From contig JAACZV010000003.1 of the NCBI GenBank assembly GCA_009996515.1, positions 62,001-126,000 of the forward strand: DNA of 64,000 nucleotides, written 5' to 3'. The position numbers were made by a program, and so were the translations under genes. Below, piece by piece: positions 1 through 7,983 of this stretch; positions within the stretch are counted from its first letter, which is position 1, and every line of letters starts with the position of its first letter. This DNA is from Comamonadaceae bacterium (GTDB lineage: Bacteria > Pseudomonadota > Gammaproteobacteria > Burkholderiales > Burkholderiaceae_C). The notes beneath the pieces are model-generated. The model had not been told where the DNA came from. It did no database searches and worked only from the letters and a program-made list of their open reading frames with translations.

Positions 1-2
1 AG

Positions 3-227
3 CTGGCCGCCATCCGCGCCGAGGCGCAGCGGGTGCAGGACTGGGCCCGGCGGCAGTTTCCGCAAGGGCAGGGCCCGGTGGAGGAGGGCGGACTGTGGGA
101 CGAGGAGCTGCTGGAGCAGGCCGAGGCCGGTGGCTGGACCACGCTGGCGCTGACGCTGTCCGCCGCCCCCCTGTTCGTCGAGGCCTTCCTGGCCGCCTTC
201 GGCTCCGGTGACGAGGATTCGGCCTAG
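3..227 (+). CDS. C-terminal part of an unidentified protein (5' end outside window)
   Basis: The frame is open from the first bases of the window (codons from position 3 read LAAIRAEAQR) to a TAG at 225-227, so this is the tail of a gene that starts upstream. The 74 visible codons give an acidic, Glu/Ala-rich helical segment with a short hydrophobic stretch (TLSAAPLFVEAFLAAF) close to the end. I do not recognise a family. The stop codon overlaps the stop of the convergent serine hydrolase gene by three bases, which supports both ends as real. Confidence 0.55.
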   Translation: MAAIRAEAQRVQDWARRQFPQGQGPVEEGGLWDEELLEQAEAGGWTTLALTLSAAPLFVEAFLAAFGSGDEDSA

Positions 228-1378
228 TCCACGAACGCCAGGCCGCCGTACTCCCAGCGCCAGGGCACACCCGTCTCGCCGAGGATGAAGCGCACCAGCG
301 CCGGGAAGGCGCGCTCGGCGCGCACGTCGTTGGCGAGGATGACGACGCAGCGCTGCGCCGGCTTCACGCAGACCCAGGTGTTGCCGGTGCTGTCGTTGTG
401 CCCGCCCTTGAAGAAGCCCGGCCCCTGCGGGCCCAGGAAGGTGACGACGCCCAGGCCCGCGGCCAGGTCGGCGCGGCGCTCGGTCGGCGGCAGCTCGGGC
501 TGCAGCGTGGGGAACTGCGAGGCCGTCGTGATGGGCAGGCCCGGCGCGCTCAGCGCGGCAGCCCCCTGGCGCGACAGGCCCTCGCCCTTGATGACGCCGG
601 CCGCCAGCATCGCCATGTCGGCGATGGTGGTGTCCATGGAGCCGGCCGCGCGCACCGTGCTGCGCTCGTCGTGCGGCTCGGCGCGGCCGTCGGCCGTCCA
701 TCCGTCGGCCAGGTTGGCGGCGAAGTCTGGGCGCCAGGTCATGCTGGTGCGACCCATGCCGAAGCGGTCGAACACGCGGCGCTGCATCTCGGCGCCCATG
801 TCCAGCCCCAGGCCGCGCTCCAGCACGAACTGCAGCAGGATCAGGCCCTCGCCGGAGTAGGCGTAGCGCGCGCCGGGATCGAAATGCATGCGCAGCCGGC
901 GGTCGGGCTCCAGGAAGGCGAAGTTGGCGAAGCCGCCGCTGTGCATCAGCAGCCTGCGCGCGGTCAGCTGGCGCCAGCGTTCGTCGCCGGCCAGGCCCGA
1001 CCAGGGGCCGTAGCGGCGCTGGTCCGGGTAGTCGGGCAGCGGCCGGGCGAGGTAGGCGGCCAGCGGCCTGTCCAGGTCCAGCAGGCCGTCGTCGACCAGC
1101 TGCAGCACGGTATAGGCGAACGCCGTCTTGGTCAGCGAGGCGCCGTACATGACGGTGTCGGTACGCAGCGGCTCGCCCGCCGCGTTGCGGTGGCCATAGG
1201 CGCGCACATGCCGCACCTGGCCGGCGTCGATGACGGCGACCGCCAGGCCGCGGGCCTGCGTCGCGGCCATCAGCCGCGCGGCCTCGGCATCGATGGCGGC
1301 GGCGGTCGGGATGGCCTGCTGGGCCCAGGCCAGCAGGGGCAGCACGGCCAGCAGGCCGGCGAATCGGGTCAGGCGCAT
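224..1378 (-). CDS. Serine hydrolase of the beta-lactamase (class C/PBP) fold
   Basis: A 384-residue exported protein. Residues 1-19 form a signal peptide ending near AWA. The active-site signature is visible: SLTK at 81-84 gives the SxxK nucleophile and general base, YSG at 174-176 takes the place of the YxN motif, and KGGH towards the C-terminus takes the place of the KTG/HxG triad. This places it in the PF00144 family, which covers class C beta-lactamases, esterases and D-amino peptidases. The substrate cannot be told from sequence, and a resistance role should not be assumed. It is a stand-alone gene, convergent with the gene before it. Confidence 0.85.
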   Translation of the reverse strand: MRLTRFAGLLAVLPLLAWAQQAIPTAAAIDAEAARLMAATQARGLAVAVIDAGQVRHVRAYGHRNAAGEPLRTDTVMYGASLTKTAFAYTVLQLVDDGLLDLDRPLAAYLARPLPDYPDQRRYGPWSGLAGDERWRQLTARRLLMHSGGFANFAFLEPDRRLRMHFDPGARYAYSGEGLILLQFVLERGLGLDMGAEMQRRVFDRFGMGRTSMTWRPDFAANLADGWTADGRAEPHDERSTVRAAGSMDTTIADMAMLAAGVIKGEGLSRQGAAALSAPGLPITTASQFPTLQPELPPTERRADLAAGLGVVTFLGPQGPGFFKGGHNDSTGNTWVCVKPAQRCVVILANDVRAERAFPALVRFILGETGVPWRWEYGGLAFVD

Positions 1379-1424
1379 GGTTCCTCCGGCGCCGCAGCCT
1401 AACGGCGTGACGCCGGCGGGGCAA

Positions 1425-2288
1425 TCAGAGCGGCGGCAGCTGCAGCAGCGCCGCGCCGACCACGCGCGCCAGCGGCGCAGTGCGCGGGTCGGTGGTCTCG
1501 GCCGACAGCGTGAAGAACAGCGGCCAGAGGAATTCGCGCAGGTTGTGGACGTCGGTCAGTGCGGTCTCGTCCAGCGTGCGCGCGGCGAGCACGGGGGCCA
1601 GCAGGCCCGCCAGCCAGCGTTGCCAGCCTGCCGCGTCGGTGCCGGCCTTCAACTGGATGACCTGCGCCGCACGGGCCAGCCGTGCGCCTTCGCCGAAGCG
1701 GTAGGCGTGCCGGTGGTCCGCCAGCACCTGCCGGTTGATGGCGCCCAAGAGGCGCTCGCGCTGGGCCCCGGTCAGCGCGTCGTTGGCGCCCAACTGCAGC
1801 GCTAGATCGGCGCCATGGGCCACGCCGTGCCGCCAGCCCTCACCGGGCACGAAGCCGCGGTAGTCGCGCACGCCGCTCAGGAAGCGCACCGCTTGCACGA
1901 CCAGTTCCTCTCGCTCGGCGGGTGACAGGAACGGCGTCTTGCGGTCCACCCGGGCCACCTCGGCCAGCGCCAGCGCGGCGAAGGGCTGGTGCACGCCGGC
2001 GGCATCCGGCGGCCCGTCCAGCACGGCCATCAGCTCGGTGCGCAGGCGCTGCAGCGTGTCGGGCCGCAGCCGGCCGCTGCGGGCCCAGATCTGTAGCCAC
2101 TGCAGGCCCGTCGCATCGCGCAGCAGCGGGTCGGGGCTGGCCAGGCAGGGCAGCAGCGCAAGCGCCAGCTGCTGGATGCGCGCTGGATCTTGCTCGGCCG
2201 GCAGGTTGGCCGGCGGCGCGCAGCCCTGGGCGGTGGCGCCCAGGCACAGGGAGAGCAGCAGCGGCAGCAGAGCGGTGGCGGGCTTCAT
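1425..2288 (-). CDS. DUF2785 domain protein, exported
   Basis: A 287-residue protein starting at the internal ATG at 2288, because the next residues (MKPATALLPLLLSLCLGATAQ) form a good signal peptide, unlike the longer upstream reading. The block DYRGFVPGEGWRHGVAHGAD near the middle is the signature I associate with DUF2785, a helical family of unknown biochemical function. There is one Cys just after the signal region and one more at LLPC. It lies between the serine hydrolase and lldD-like genes on the same strand with short gaps, so co-transcription is possible. Confidence 0.7.
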   Translation of the reverse strand: MKPATALLPLLLSLCLGATAQGCAPPANLPAEQDPARIQQLALALLPCLASPDPLLRDATGLQWLQIWARSGRLRPDTLQRLRTELMAVLDGPPDAAGVHQPFAALALAEVARVDRKTPFLSPAEREELVVQAVRFLSGVRDYRGFVPGEGWRHGVAHGADLALQLGANDALTGAQRERLLGAINRQVLADHRHAYRFGEGARLARAAQVIQLKAGTDAAGWQRWLAGLLAPVLAARTLDETALTDVHNLREFLWPLFFTLSAETTDPRTAPLARVVGAALLQLPPL

Positions 2289-2367
2289 GTGAGCGAGTAG
2301 CGCACGCGCGCCGCGCGCGGGCAACAGCAATCGCCCCGATGGCGGCCCGCGCCAACGGACGGTGGAT

Positions 2368-3522
2368 TCAGGTGCTGGGGTAGCTGCCCGGCACCAGGAT
2401 GTCGCGCGTCACGTCGGTCAGCTGCCGGTGGCCGCAGAAGGCCATGGTCACGTCCAGCTCCTTGTGCAGGATGGCCAGCGCCTTGCTCACGCCTTCCTCG
2501 CCCATGGCGCCCAGGCCATAGACCATCGCGCGGCCGATCATGGTGCCGCGCGCGCCCAGCGCCCAGGCCTTGAGCACGTCCTGGCCGGAGCGTATGCCGC
2601 CGTCCATCCAGACCTCGATCTGCGAGCCGACCTCGGCCACGATGGCCGGCAGCGCGTGGATGCTGCTGGGCGCGCCATCGAGCTGGCGGCCACCGTGGTT
2701 GCTGACGACGAGGGCGTCGGCGCCGGCCTGCACGGCCAGCTTGGCGTCCTCCACGTCCATGATGCCCTTCAGGATCAGCTTGCCGCCCCATTGCTCCTTG
2801 ACCCAGGCGATGTCGGCCCAGGAGAGGCGCGGGTCGAACTGCTCGTTGGTCCAGGCCGACAGCGAGCGCATGTCGCTGACGCCTTTCACATGGCCCACCA
2901 GGTTGCGGAAGGTGTGGCGGCGCGTGCCGGCCATGCCCAGGCACCAGCGCGGCTTGGTGGCGAGGTTGACGAGGTTGGCCAGCGTGGGCCGCGGCGGCGC
3001 GGTGAGGCCGTTCTTCAGGTCTTTGTGGCGCTGGCCGATGACCTGCAGGTCCAGCGTCAGCACCAGGGCCGAACACTTCGCGGCCTTGCAGCGCTGGATC
3101 ATGCGCGCCATCGCATCGCGGTCGCGCATCATGTAGAGCTGGAACCAGAACGGCGCCGAGGTGTGCTCGGCGATGTCCTCGATGGAGCAGATGCTCATCG
3201 TCGACAGCGTGAACGGGATGCCGAACTTCTCGGCCGCGCGGGCGGCGTGGATCTCACCATCGGCATGCTGCATGCCGGTCAGGCCCACGGGCGCGATGGC
3301 CACCGGCATCTTGGCGTCCTGGCCCACCATCTTGACGGCCGTGCTGCGGCCTTCCATGTTGACGGCGACGCGCTGGCGCAGCTTGATGGCCTGGAAGTCG
3401 CTCTCGTTGGCGCGGTAGGTGGTCTCGGTCCACGAGCCGGAGTCGGCGTAGTCGTAGAACATGCGCGGCACGCGCTTCTGGGCGAGTTGGCGCAGGTCTT
3501 CGATGCAGGTGATGACGGGCAT
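2368..3522 (-). CDS. lldD: FMN-dependent alpha-hydroxy-acid oxidase, L-lactate dehydrogenase type
   Basis: A 384-residue protein of the (S)-2-hydroxy-acid oxidase family, the expected full length. The catalytic block SNHGGRQLD is at 274-282 with the proton-abstracting His at 276. A typical FMN phosphate-binding segment (WMDGGIRSG) follows near residue 307. The N-terminal MFYDYADSGSW block (21-31) is also typical. Members oxidise L-lactate, glycolate or mandelate and pass electrons to quinone or oxygen. L-lactate is the most likely substrate by resemblance to LldD, but glycolate or mandelate is not excluded. No lactate permease or lldR is adjacent; the LysR gene upstream is on the same strand and not obviously linked. 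Confidence 0.85.
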   Translation of the reverse strand: MPVITCIEDLRQLAQKRVPRMFYDYADSGSWTETTYRANESDFQAIKLRQRVAVNMEGRSTAVKMVGQDAKMPVAIAPVGLTGMQHADGEIHAARAAEKFGIPFTLSTMSICSIEDIAEHTSAPFWFQLYMMRDRDAMARMIQRCKAAKCSALVLTLDLQVIGQRHKDLKNGLTAPPRPTLANLVNLATKPRWCLGMAGTRRHTFRNLVGHVKGVSDMRSLSAWTNEQFDPRLSWADIAWVKEQWGGKLILKGIMDVEDAKLAVQAGADALVVSNHGGRQLDGAPSSIHALPAIVAEVGSQIEVWMDGGIRSGQDVLKAWALGARGTMIGRAMVYGLGAMGEEGVSKALAILHKELDVTMAFCGHRQLTDVTRDILVPGSYPST

Positions 3523-3594
3523 GGCGTTGCGGCGGCGGTTGGGGTCAGGCCGCGATGCTAGGCCCGCGCCGCTGCGGCCGCGCCGGAAAAAACC

Positions 3595-4521
3595 TCAGCC
3601 GGGGCGGGAAGAGTTTTCCGCCGGCGCCGCTTCCAGCGCGCGGCAATGCCCGTGCAGCCAGGCGGCGAAGGCCTCGGCCGCCGGGCTGGCGCGGTGCACC
3701 ACCAGGCCGTAGTGGCGCTCGGCCGGCACGGTCAGCGCGAAGGGCTGCACGAGGCGGCCCTCGGCCAGTTCGTGGCGGGCCAGGCTGAGCCGGGCCAGCG
3801 CCACGCCCTGGCCGGCCAGCGCGGCGGCCAGCGTCAGGCCCAGGTCCACGAAGCGCGGGCCGGCCTCGGGCTCGGCCGCGTCGGGCAGGCCGGCGGCGCG
3901 CAGCCAGGGGGCCCAGGGCTGCAGTGGCGTGCGCAGCAGCGGCAGGGCCAGCAGCCCGGCCGGCGCGCGCAGCGGGGCGTGGCGGGCCAGCAGCGCCGGC
4001 GCGGCCAGCGGCGTCAGGCGGTCGTGCAGCAGCACGGCGTCGGTGGCGATGTCGTCCGGCACCGCGCCGTGGCGGATCTCCAGGTCGGCCCCGGCATCGC
4101 CCTCGGCCAGCAGCGGCACCGACAGCGTCAGCTCCAGCTCGATCTGCGGATGGGCCGCCGTGAAGCCGGGCAGGGCCGGCACCAGCAGCTGGCGCGCGAA
4201 GGTGGGCGTGGACGTCACGCGCAGCCGCTCGCGCCGCGGGCCGGCACGCTGGTGCAGCGGCATGGCCTGCAGCAGCGCCAGTGCCTGGCGCACCTGGGGC
4301 AGGTATTCGTGGCCGGCCGGCGTCAGGCTCAGGCCGCGCGCCGGCTGGCGCAGGAACAGCGGCTGGTCCAGCCGCTCCTCCAGCCCGGCCACGCGCTTGG
4401 CGACGGCGCTGGCCGTCAGCGCCAGCTCGGCCGCGGCGGCCTCGAAGCTGCCCGCGCGCGCCACCGCCTCGAAGGCCAGCAAGGCGTCGAGGGAGGGCAG
4501 GCGTACGGGACGTTCGGGCAT
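3595..4521 (-). CDS. LysR-family transcriptional regulator
   Basis: A 308-residue regulator, the normal LysR length. The N-terminal winged helix-turn-helix spans about residues 9-68 (LPSLDALLAFEAVARAGSFE, then SAVAKRVAGLEERL), followed by a two-lobed effector-binding domain. The wing is the GcvA/AmpR-like form (RGLSLTPAGHEYLP). The ATG at 4519-4521 shares its A with the TGA of the upstream Sel1 gene (TGATG), which fixes the start and implies translational coupling. Target genes and ligand are unknown. Confidence 0.85.
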   Translation of the reverse strand: MPERPVRLPSLDALLAFEAVARAGSFEAAAAELALTASAVAKRVAGLEERLDQPLFLRQPARGLSLTPAGHEYLPQVRQALALLQAMPLHQRAGPRRERLRVTSTPTFARQLLVPALPGFTAAHPQIELELTLSVPLLAEGDAGADLEIRHGAVPDDIATDAVLLHDRLTPLAAPALLARHAPLRAPAGLLALPLLRTPLQPWAPWLRAAGLPDAAEPEAGPRFVDLGLTLAAALAGQGVALARLSLARHELAEGRLVQPFALTVPAERHYGLVVHRASPAAEAFAAWLHGHCRALEAAPAENSSRPG

Positions 4522-5294
4522 CAGAAGTTGATCGTCGTCGGTCCGGCGTCGCGGGACGCGGGACGCAGATAGTGCCCCAGCGTACCGGCCATGGCCGCCA
4601 CCACGCCGGCGGCCAGCCGCCAGGGCCTGAGCCTGGCCTCGCCGGACGTGCGCGGGCTGGGCTGTCGCCGCTGCGCGAGGGCTTGCAGCAGGGCCAGTTC
4701 CTGCTGGCGCTCGCGCACCAGGTAGAGCAGCCGGTCGGGGGCGGCGAAGCGCTGGGCCAGCGTGCGCACGGCCTTCAGCTCGCGCCGCTGCACCAGCACG
4801 CCCTGCGGGCGCAGCGGGCAGCCCAGCGCGCGGCTGCGCAGGTACAAGGCCTTGGCGGCGAGGCGGTCGGGCAGGCAGCCCACGCCCGCGTAGAGGCAGT
4901 TGGCGAGATTGAAGCAGGCCTCGGCATGGCCTTGCGCCGCCGCGGCCACATAGGCCCACAGGCCGCGCTCCTCGTCGCCGGGCCCGCCGCGCGCGGTCAG
5001 CAGCGCCCGCCCGAGCTGGAAATGCCCCATGGCGCTGCCGCGCGCCGCCGCCAGTTCCAGCAACGAACGCGCCTGCACCGGGTCGGCCGCCAGGCCCAGG
5101 CCTTCCAGCAGGCACAGCCCCAGCATGGCCAGGCCGTCGGCGTCGCCCGCGTCGGCCGCGGCGCGGAACCAGGCGGCGGCGCGCGCGGGGTCCGGCGGCG
5201 TGGCCTGGAACAGGGCCAGCCCCTGCTGCAAGGGGTCGATGGCGGGCGGCGCGGCGGGCGGGGCCGGTTCGGCGGCCAGGTCTTGGGACTTCAT
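4521..5294 (-). CDS. Sel1-repeat (SLR/TPR-like) protein with C-terminal membrane segment
   Basis: A 257-residue protein starting at the ATG at 5294 (MKSQDLAAEP). It contains at least three Sel1-like repeats of about 36 residues, seen as AWFRAAADAGDADGLAMLG, SLLELAAARGSAMGHFQLG and YVAAAAQGHAEACFNLA. A hydrophobic stretch near residues 228-243 (LAAGVVAAMAGTLGHYL) may be a single membrane anchor. Such repeats are protein-protein scaffolds. It is coupled to the downstream LysR gene by a TGATG overlap, an unusual pairing that suggests joint expression, but no function can be assigned. Confidence 0.75.
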   Translation of the reverse strand: MKSQDLAAEPAPPAAPPAIDPLQQGLALFQATPPDPARAAAWFRAAADAGDADGLAMLGLCLLEGLGLAADPVQARSLLELAAARGSAMGHFQLGRALLTARGGPGDEERGLWAYVAAAAQGHAEACFNLANCLYAGVGCLPDRLAAKALYLRSRALGCPLRPQGVLVQRRELKAVRTLAQRFAAPDRLLYLVRERQQELALLQALAQRRQPSPRTSGEARLRPWRLAAGVVAAMAGTLGHYLRPASRDAGPTTINF

Positions 5295-5473
5295 CCGGCG
5301 GGCAGATCGTGACGGGCGCGGCGCGCCGGGCTCTACGAGGCGTGACGGGCGATTCTCTGGCAGCCCCGCCGCGCAGCCCGCCGCCGCCGGTCGATTGCCT
5401 CGGCCGGGCGGCGCCGGCGTGACAAACTTGGCAGATGCCGCCCGGGTCCGCGCCAGGCCCGCCGCAGAGCGGC

Positions 5474-5785
5474 TCAGCCCGCGCTCCAGCGGCTGGGAAT
5501 GGACCAGAAGATCAGCAGCCCCAGCAGCGTTGCCGCGGCCAGCAGATGCGGCCCGTCCAGCGGCCCGGCCGCGCCGGACAGCAGCGCGGCCGCGCCCCAG
5601 GCCGCCAGGCTGGCCGCCAGCCATTGCGACCAGCGCAGCCAGCGGGCCCGGCGGCGCTGGCCTGGCGTCAGCTGCGGCGGCAGCGCCGCCATCACGCGCA
5701 GGCTGAAGCCGGCGTCGTCGGGCTCCTGCCGCAGGTGCTGCCGCAGCGCGGCGTGCAGCATCGGGTCGTCGTCGAGTTCGTTCAT
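5474..5785 (-). CDS. Small membrane protein coupled to ECF sigma factor, possible anti-sigma factor
   Basis: A 103-residue protein read from the ATG at 5785, which overlaps the end of the sigma factor gene by four bases (ATGA). The soluble N-terminal 45 residues are acidic and helical (MNELDDDPMLHAALRQHLRQ). Two hydrophobic helices follow, around residues 53-72 and 80-96, so both ends probably face one side of the inner membrane. Position and architecture fit a membrane anti-sigma factor, but the zinc-binding HxxxCxxC motif of the ZAS class is absent, so the role is inferred from context alone. Confidence 0.65.
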   Translation of the reverse strand: MNELDDDPMLHAALRQHLRQEPDDAGFSLRVMAALPPQLTPGQRRRARWLRWSQWLAASLAAWGAAALLSGAAGPLDGPHLLAAATLLGLLIFWSIPSRWSAG

Positions 5786-6342
5786 GGCGTGGGTTCCCAT
5801 GCGTGCAGTTGCGTGCGCAGCCTGGCCTTGGCGCGCAGCAGCTGTGTCTTGACGGTGCCCAGCGGCCAGCCCAGCACCTGGGCGGCCTCGGCGTGGCTGA
5901 GGTCGGCGCCGTAGCACAGCAGCAGCGCGTGGCGCTGGGCCTCGCTCAGGCCGGCCAGCGCACGGTCGAGGTCGATGCGCCAGTCGGCGCCGGGCGCGAA
6001 ATCGGCCTGGGCCTCGGCGTCGGGGGGCGCTTCGTCCACCCTGGGCAGGGCCGGGCGCTCGGCCGACAGCGCGGAGTAGGCCAGCCGCGTCAGCCAGGTG
6101 CGAAAGCGCGCCTCGCCGCGGAACTGGGGCAGCGCGCGCCAGGCGCGCACGAAGGCCTCCTGCGCGAGGTCGTCGGCGCGGGCCTGGTCGCCGCGGCAGA
6201 TGCGGCCCAGCAGCTTGCGCAGATAGCCCTGGTGGGCCTGCACCAGCGCGGCAAAGGCCGCACGGTCGCCGGCGGCAGCGCGGGCCACCAGGCGGGCCTC
6301 GTCGGCCGCGCCGGACGGCGTGGCGGGGACGCCGGAGGTCAC
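5782..6342 (-). CDS. ECF-type RNA polymerase sigma factor
   Basis: A 186-residue sigma-70 family factor. Region 2 is visible as DDLAQEAFVRAWRALPQFRG with the following RFRTWL block, and region 4 as SEAQRHALLLCYGADLSHAEAA...GTVKTQLLRAKARLR. The start is taken as GTG at 6342 because it overlaps the TGA of the upstream DUF6249 gene (GTGA) and gives the normal ECF length; no ATG lies nearby in frame. It probably directs a small stress or envelope regulon. The coupled genes on either side (DUF6249 upstream, small membrane protein downstream) suggest a signalling unit. Confidence 0.85.
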   Translation of the reverse strand: MTSGVPATPSGAADEARLVARAAAGDRAAFAALVQAHQGYLRKLLGRICRGDQARADDLAQEAFVRAWRALPQFRGEARFRTWLTRLAYSALSAERPALPRVDEAPPDAEAQADFAPGADWRIDLDRALAGLSEAQRHALLLCYGADLSHAEAAQVLGWPLGTVKTQLLRAKARLRTQLHAWEPTP

Positions 6343-6746
6343 GGCTGCAGCGGCTGCTTGCGCTCGACCAGCCAGTACAGCGCCAGGCCGACGCCGACGC
6401 ACAGCGGCAGCAGGCCTATGCTCCACAGCCAGGCGCCCGGCATCATGGTGGCGAACATGCCCATCAGGCCCAGGCCCACGCCGACGTTGACGAGGGCCGC
6501 CGCCAGGATGCGGTTGGGGTTGGCCTGGGTGTTCCGGGCGCGCTGCCAGTCGCTGTCCTGCAGGTCGGCCAGCAGCTCCGGCGGGATGGGCTGGCCGGCC
6601 CGAGCCAGCTCGCGGATGGTCTCGTGGCGCTGGCGTTCGCTGTGGGCCTTGCCCAGGTAATGGGCAAGGATGGCGATGATGGGAATCAGCAGCGCCAGGA
6701 TGGGGATCAGCAGCGGGCTGATGACCTCGATGTGGTCGAAGAACAT
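6339..6746 (-). CDS. DUF6249-type small membrane protein
   Basis: A 135-residue protein from the ATG at 6746. It has an N-terminal membrane helix (residues 10-30, LLIPILALLIPIIAILAHYL), a charged linker with a predicted helix (SERQRHETIRELARAGQPIP), and two C-terminal membrane helices around 81-101 and 106-126. The linker plus the terminal helices match what I know as DUF6249, often found beside ECF sigma genes. It is coupled to the sigma factor by a GTGA overlap, so it may sense membrane state or feed the sigma pathway. Function unproven. Confidence 0.7.
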   Translation of the reverse strand: MFFDHIEVISPLLIPILALLIPIIAILAHYLGKAHSERQRHETIRELARAGQPIPPELLADLQDSDWQRARNTQANPNRILAAALVNVGVGLGLMGMFATMMPGAWLWSIGLLPLCVGVGLALYWLVERKQPLQP

Positions 6747-6822
6747 GGGCGGCTCCAGGCAAAACAGGTGAATGGTGCTGCCTTGGAGCGCCCGGGCGCG
6801 GCGTTTGGATTCAGCCGCGCGC

Positions 6823-6864
6823 AAAAAAAGCCTGAGCCCCGCTGTGCCGGCCCGCACGCGGCTC
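6823..6864 (-). terminator. Probable Rho-independent terminator after the CAP-domain gene
   Basis: On the minus strand a GC-rich stem (outer arms GAGCC/GGCTC, inner arms GTGC/GCAC) is followed within a few bases by seven consecutive T (A-run at 6823-6829 on the plus strand). It lies about 30 bases past the stop of the CAP-domain lipoprotein gene and before the DUF6249 start, so it would separate that gene from the sigma unit. Confidence 0.5.
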
Positions 6865-6892
6865 CCGCGGCGTACGCTGGCAGCGGCCGCGT

Positions 6893-7489
6893 TCAGCGCG
6901 GCGTGCCGAAGTCCTGCGTCCAGTAGCTGCGGTAGCTGGTGCCGGCGTTGCCCGCCACACAGGCCGCGCCGAGGTCGCGAAAGGCCGCATTCATCAGGTT
7001 GGCGCAATGGCCGTCGCTGCGCATCCAGCCGTCCACCACCTCGGCCATGCCGGCCTGGCCGGCGGCGATGTTCTCGCCCAGGCGGCTCCAGGCGTAGCCG
7101 GCGGCGGTCGCGCGGCTGCCCAGCGTGCTGCCGTCGCTGCCGGTGTGGCTGAACAGGTCGTGGCTGACCATGTCGTCGCTGTGCGCCGCGGCGGCCTGGG
7201 TGAGGGCGGCGCTCCAGCTCAGGTCGGGAGCCGGGGGGAAGACACCCTGGGCGCCACAGGTGGCGCCCGCACGGCGACGGGCGTTCACGGCGGCCAGCAT
7301 CTCGGCCTCGAAGTTGGGCAGGCCGCAGGTGATGCGGGTGCCGGCCGTCCCCGTGGATGGCGGCGTGGCCGTGGGAGGCGTGGCCGGCGTGGCGGCCGAC
7401 GGATCGGAGCCGCCGCCGCCGCAGCCGGTCAGGGCAAACAGGGTGGCGAGCGCGAGAAGGGTACAGAGGCGGGCAGGGGCATGTTGCAT
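6893..7489 (-). CDS. CAP/SCP-domain lipoprotein
   Basis: A 198-residue protein from the ATG at 7489. A lipoprotein signal peptide ends at LTGC (Cys23), followed by a glycine/serine/proline-threonine spacer. The CAP (cysteine-rich secretory, PR-1-like) domain spans about residues 58-195. Visible hallmarks are EMLAAVNARRRAGATC, SWSAALTQAAAAHSDDM, the SHTGSDGST block and GENIAAGQ. Bacterial CAP proteins are extracytoplasmic with mostly unknown function. It has its own likely terminator and no obvious operon partner. Confidence 0.82.
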   Translation of the reverse strand: MQHAPARLCTLLALATLFALTGCGGGGSDPSAATPATPPTATPPSTGTAGTRITCGLPNFEAEMLAAVNARRRAGATCGAQGVFPPAPDLSWSAALTQAAAAHSDDMVSHDLFSHTGSDGSTLGSRATAAGYAWSRLGENIAAGQAGMAEVVDGWMRSDGHCANLMNAAFRDLGAACVAGNAGTSYRSYWTQDFGTPR

Positions 7490-7581
7490 AGCCCGCCAGC
7501 CTGGCATGCCTGGCGCCGGCCGCGGTTACCGGGTGCAGCCGCATCGGCCGGCCGGCAACATCCCCAAACAAAGAGGCGCTG

Positions 7582-7959
7582 TCAGGCCTCGGCCGCGTGG
7601 CAGACCGCTTCGATGTTGTGCCCGTCCGGGGCGATGACGAAGGCGGCGTAATAGTTGGCGTGGTAGACGGGGCGCAGGCCCGGAGCGCCGTTGTCGGTGG
7701 CGCCGGCCGCCAGCGCTGCGCGGTGGAAGGCGTCGACCTGCTGACGGGTCTGCGCCACGAAGGCCAGGTGCAGATGCGCCGGCTTCTCCGCGGTCTGGAA
7801 CAGGCACAGGCTGGCCAGCTGGCCGGGGGCGACCAGCTCGATGCCGTAGGACGGATCGCCTTGCGCGCCCGCGGTGATGCCCAGCGGCGCGAGGGCCTGG
7901 AGGTAGAAGGCCTTGCTTGCGGCGAAGTCGCTGACGCCGAACTTGACGTGATCAAACAT
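7582..7959 (-). CDS. VOC-family (glyoxalase/bleomycin-resistance fold) protein
   Basis: A 125-residue protein with paired beta-alpha-beta-beta-beta modules typical of the vicinal oxygen chelate superfamily: MFDHVKFGVSDFAASKAFY at the start and YYAAFVIAPDGHNIEAVCH at the end. Possible metal ligands are His4, the HLHL His residues near 62-64 and Glu117. Family members include isomerases, dioxygenases and binding proteins, and the reaction cannot be predicted. It stands alone with a 24-base gap to the upstream helicase gene. Confidence 0.8.
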   Translation of the reverse strand: MFDHVKFGVSDFAASKAFYLQALAPLGITAGAQGDPSYGIELVAPGQLASLCLFQTAEKPAHLHLAFVAQTRQQVDAFHRAALAAGATDNGAPGLRPVYHANYYAAFVIAPDGHNIEAVCHAAEA

Positions 7960-7983
7960 GGGTTCTCCTGAACGGGGGGCAAT

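Noticed and set aside
224-1378. Antibiotic-resistance beta-lactamase
   Set aside because: The SxxK motif is shared by esterases and peptidases. The YSG and KGGH variants and the lack of an ampR-like neighbour give no ground for a resistance call.
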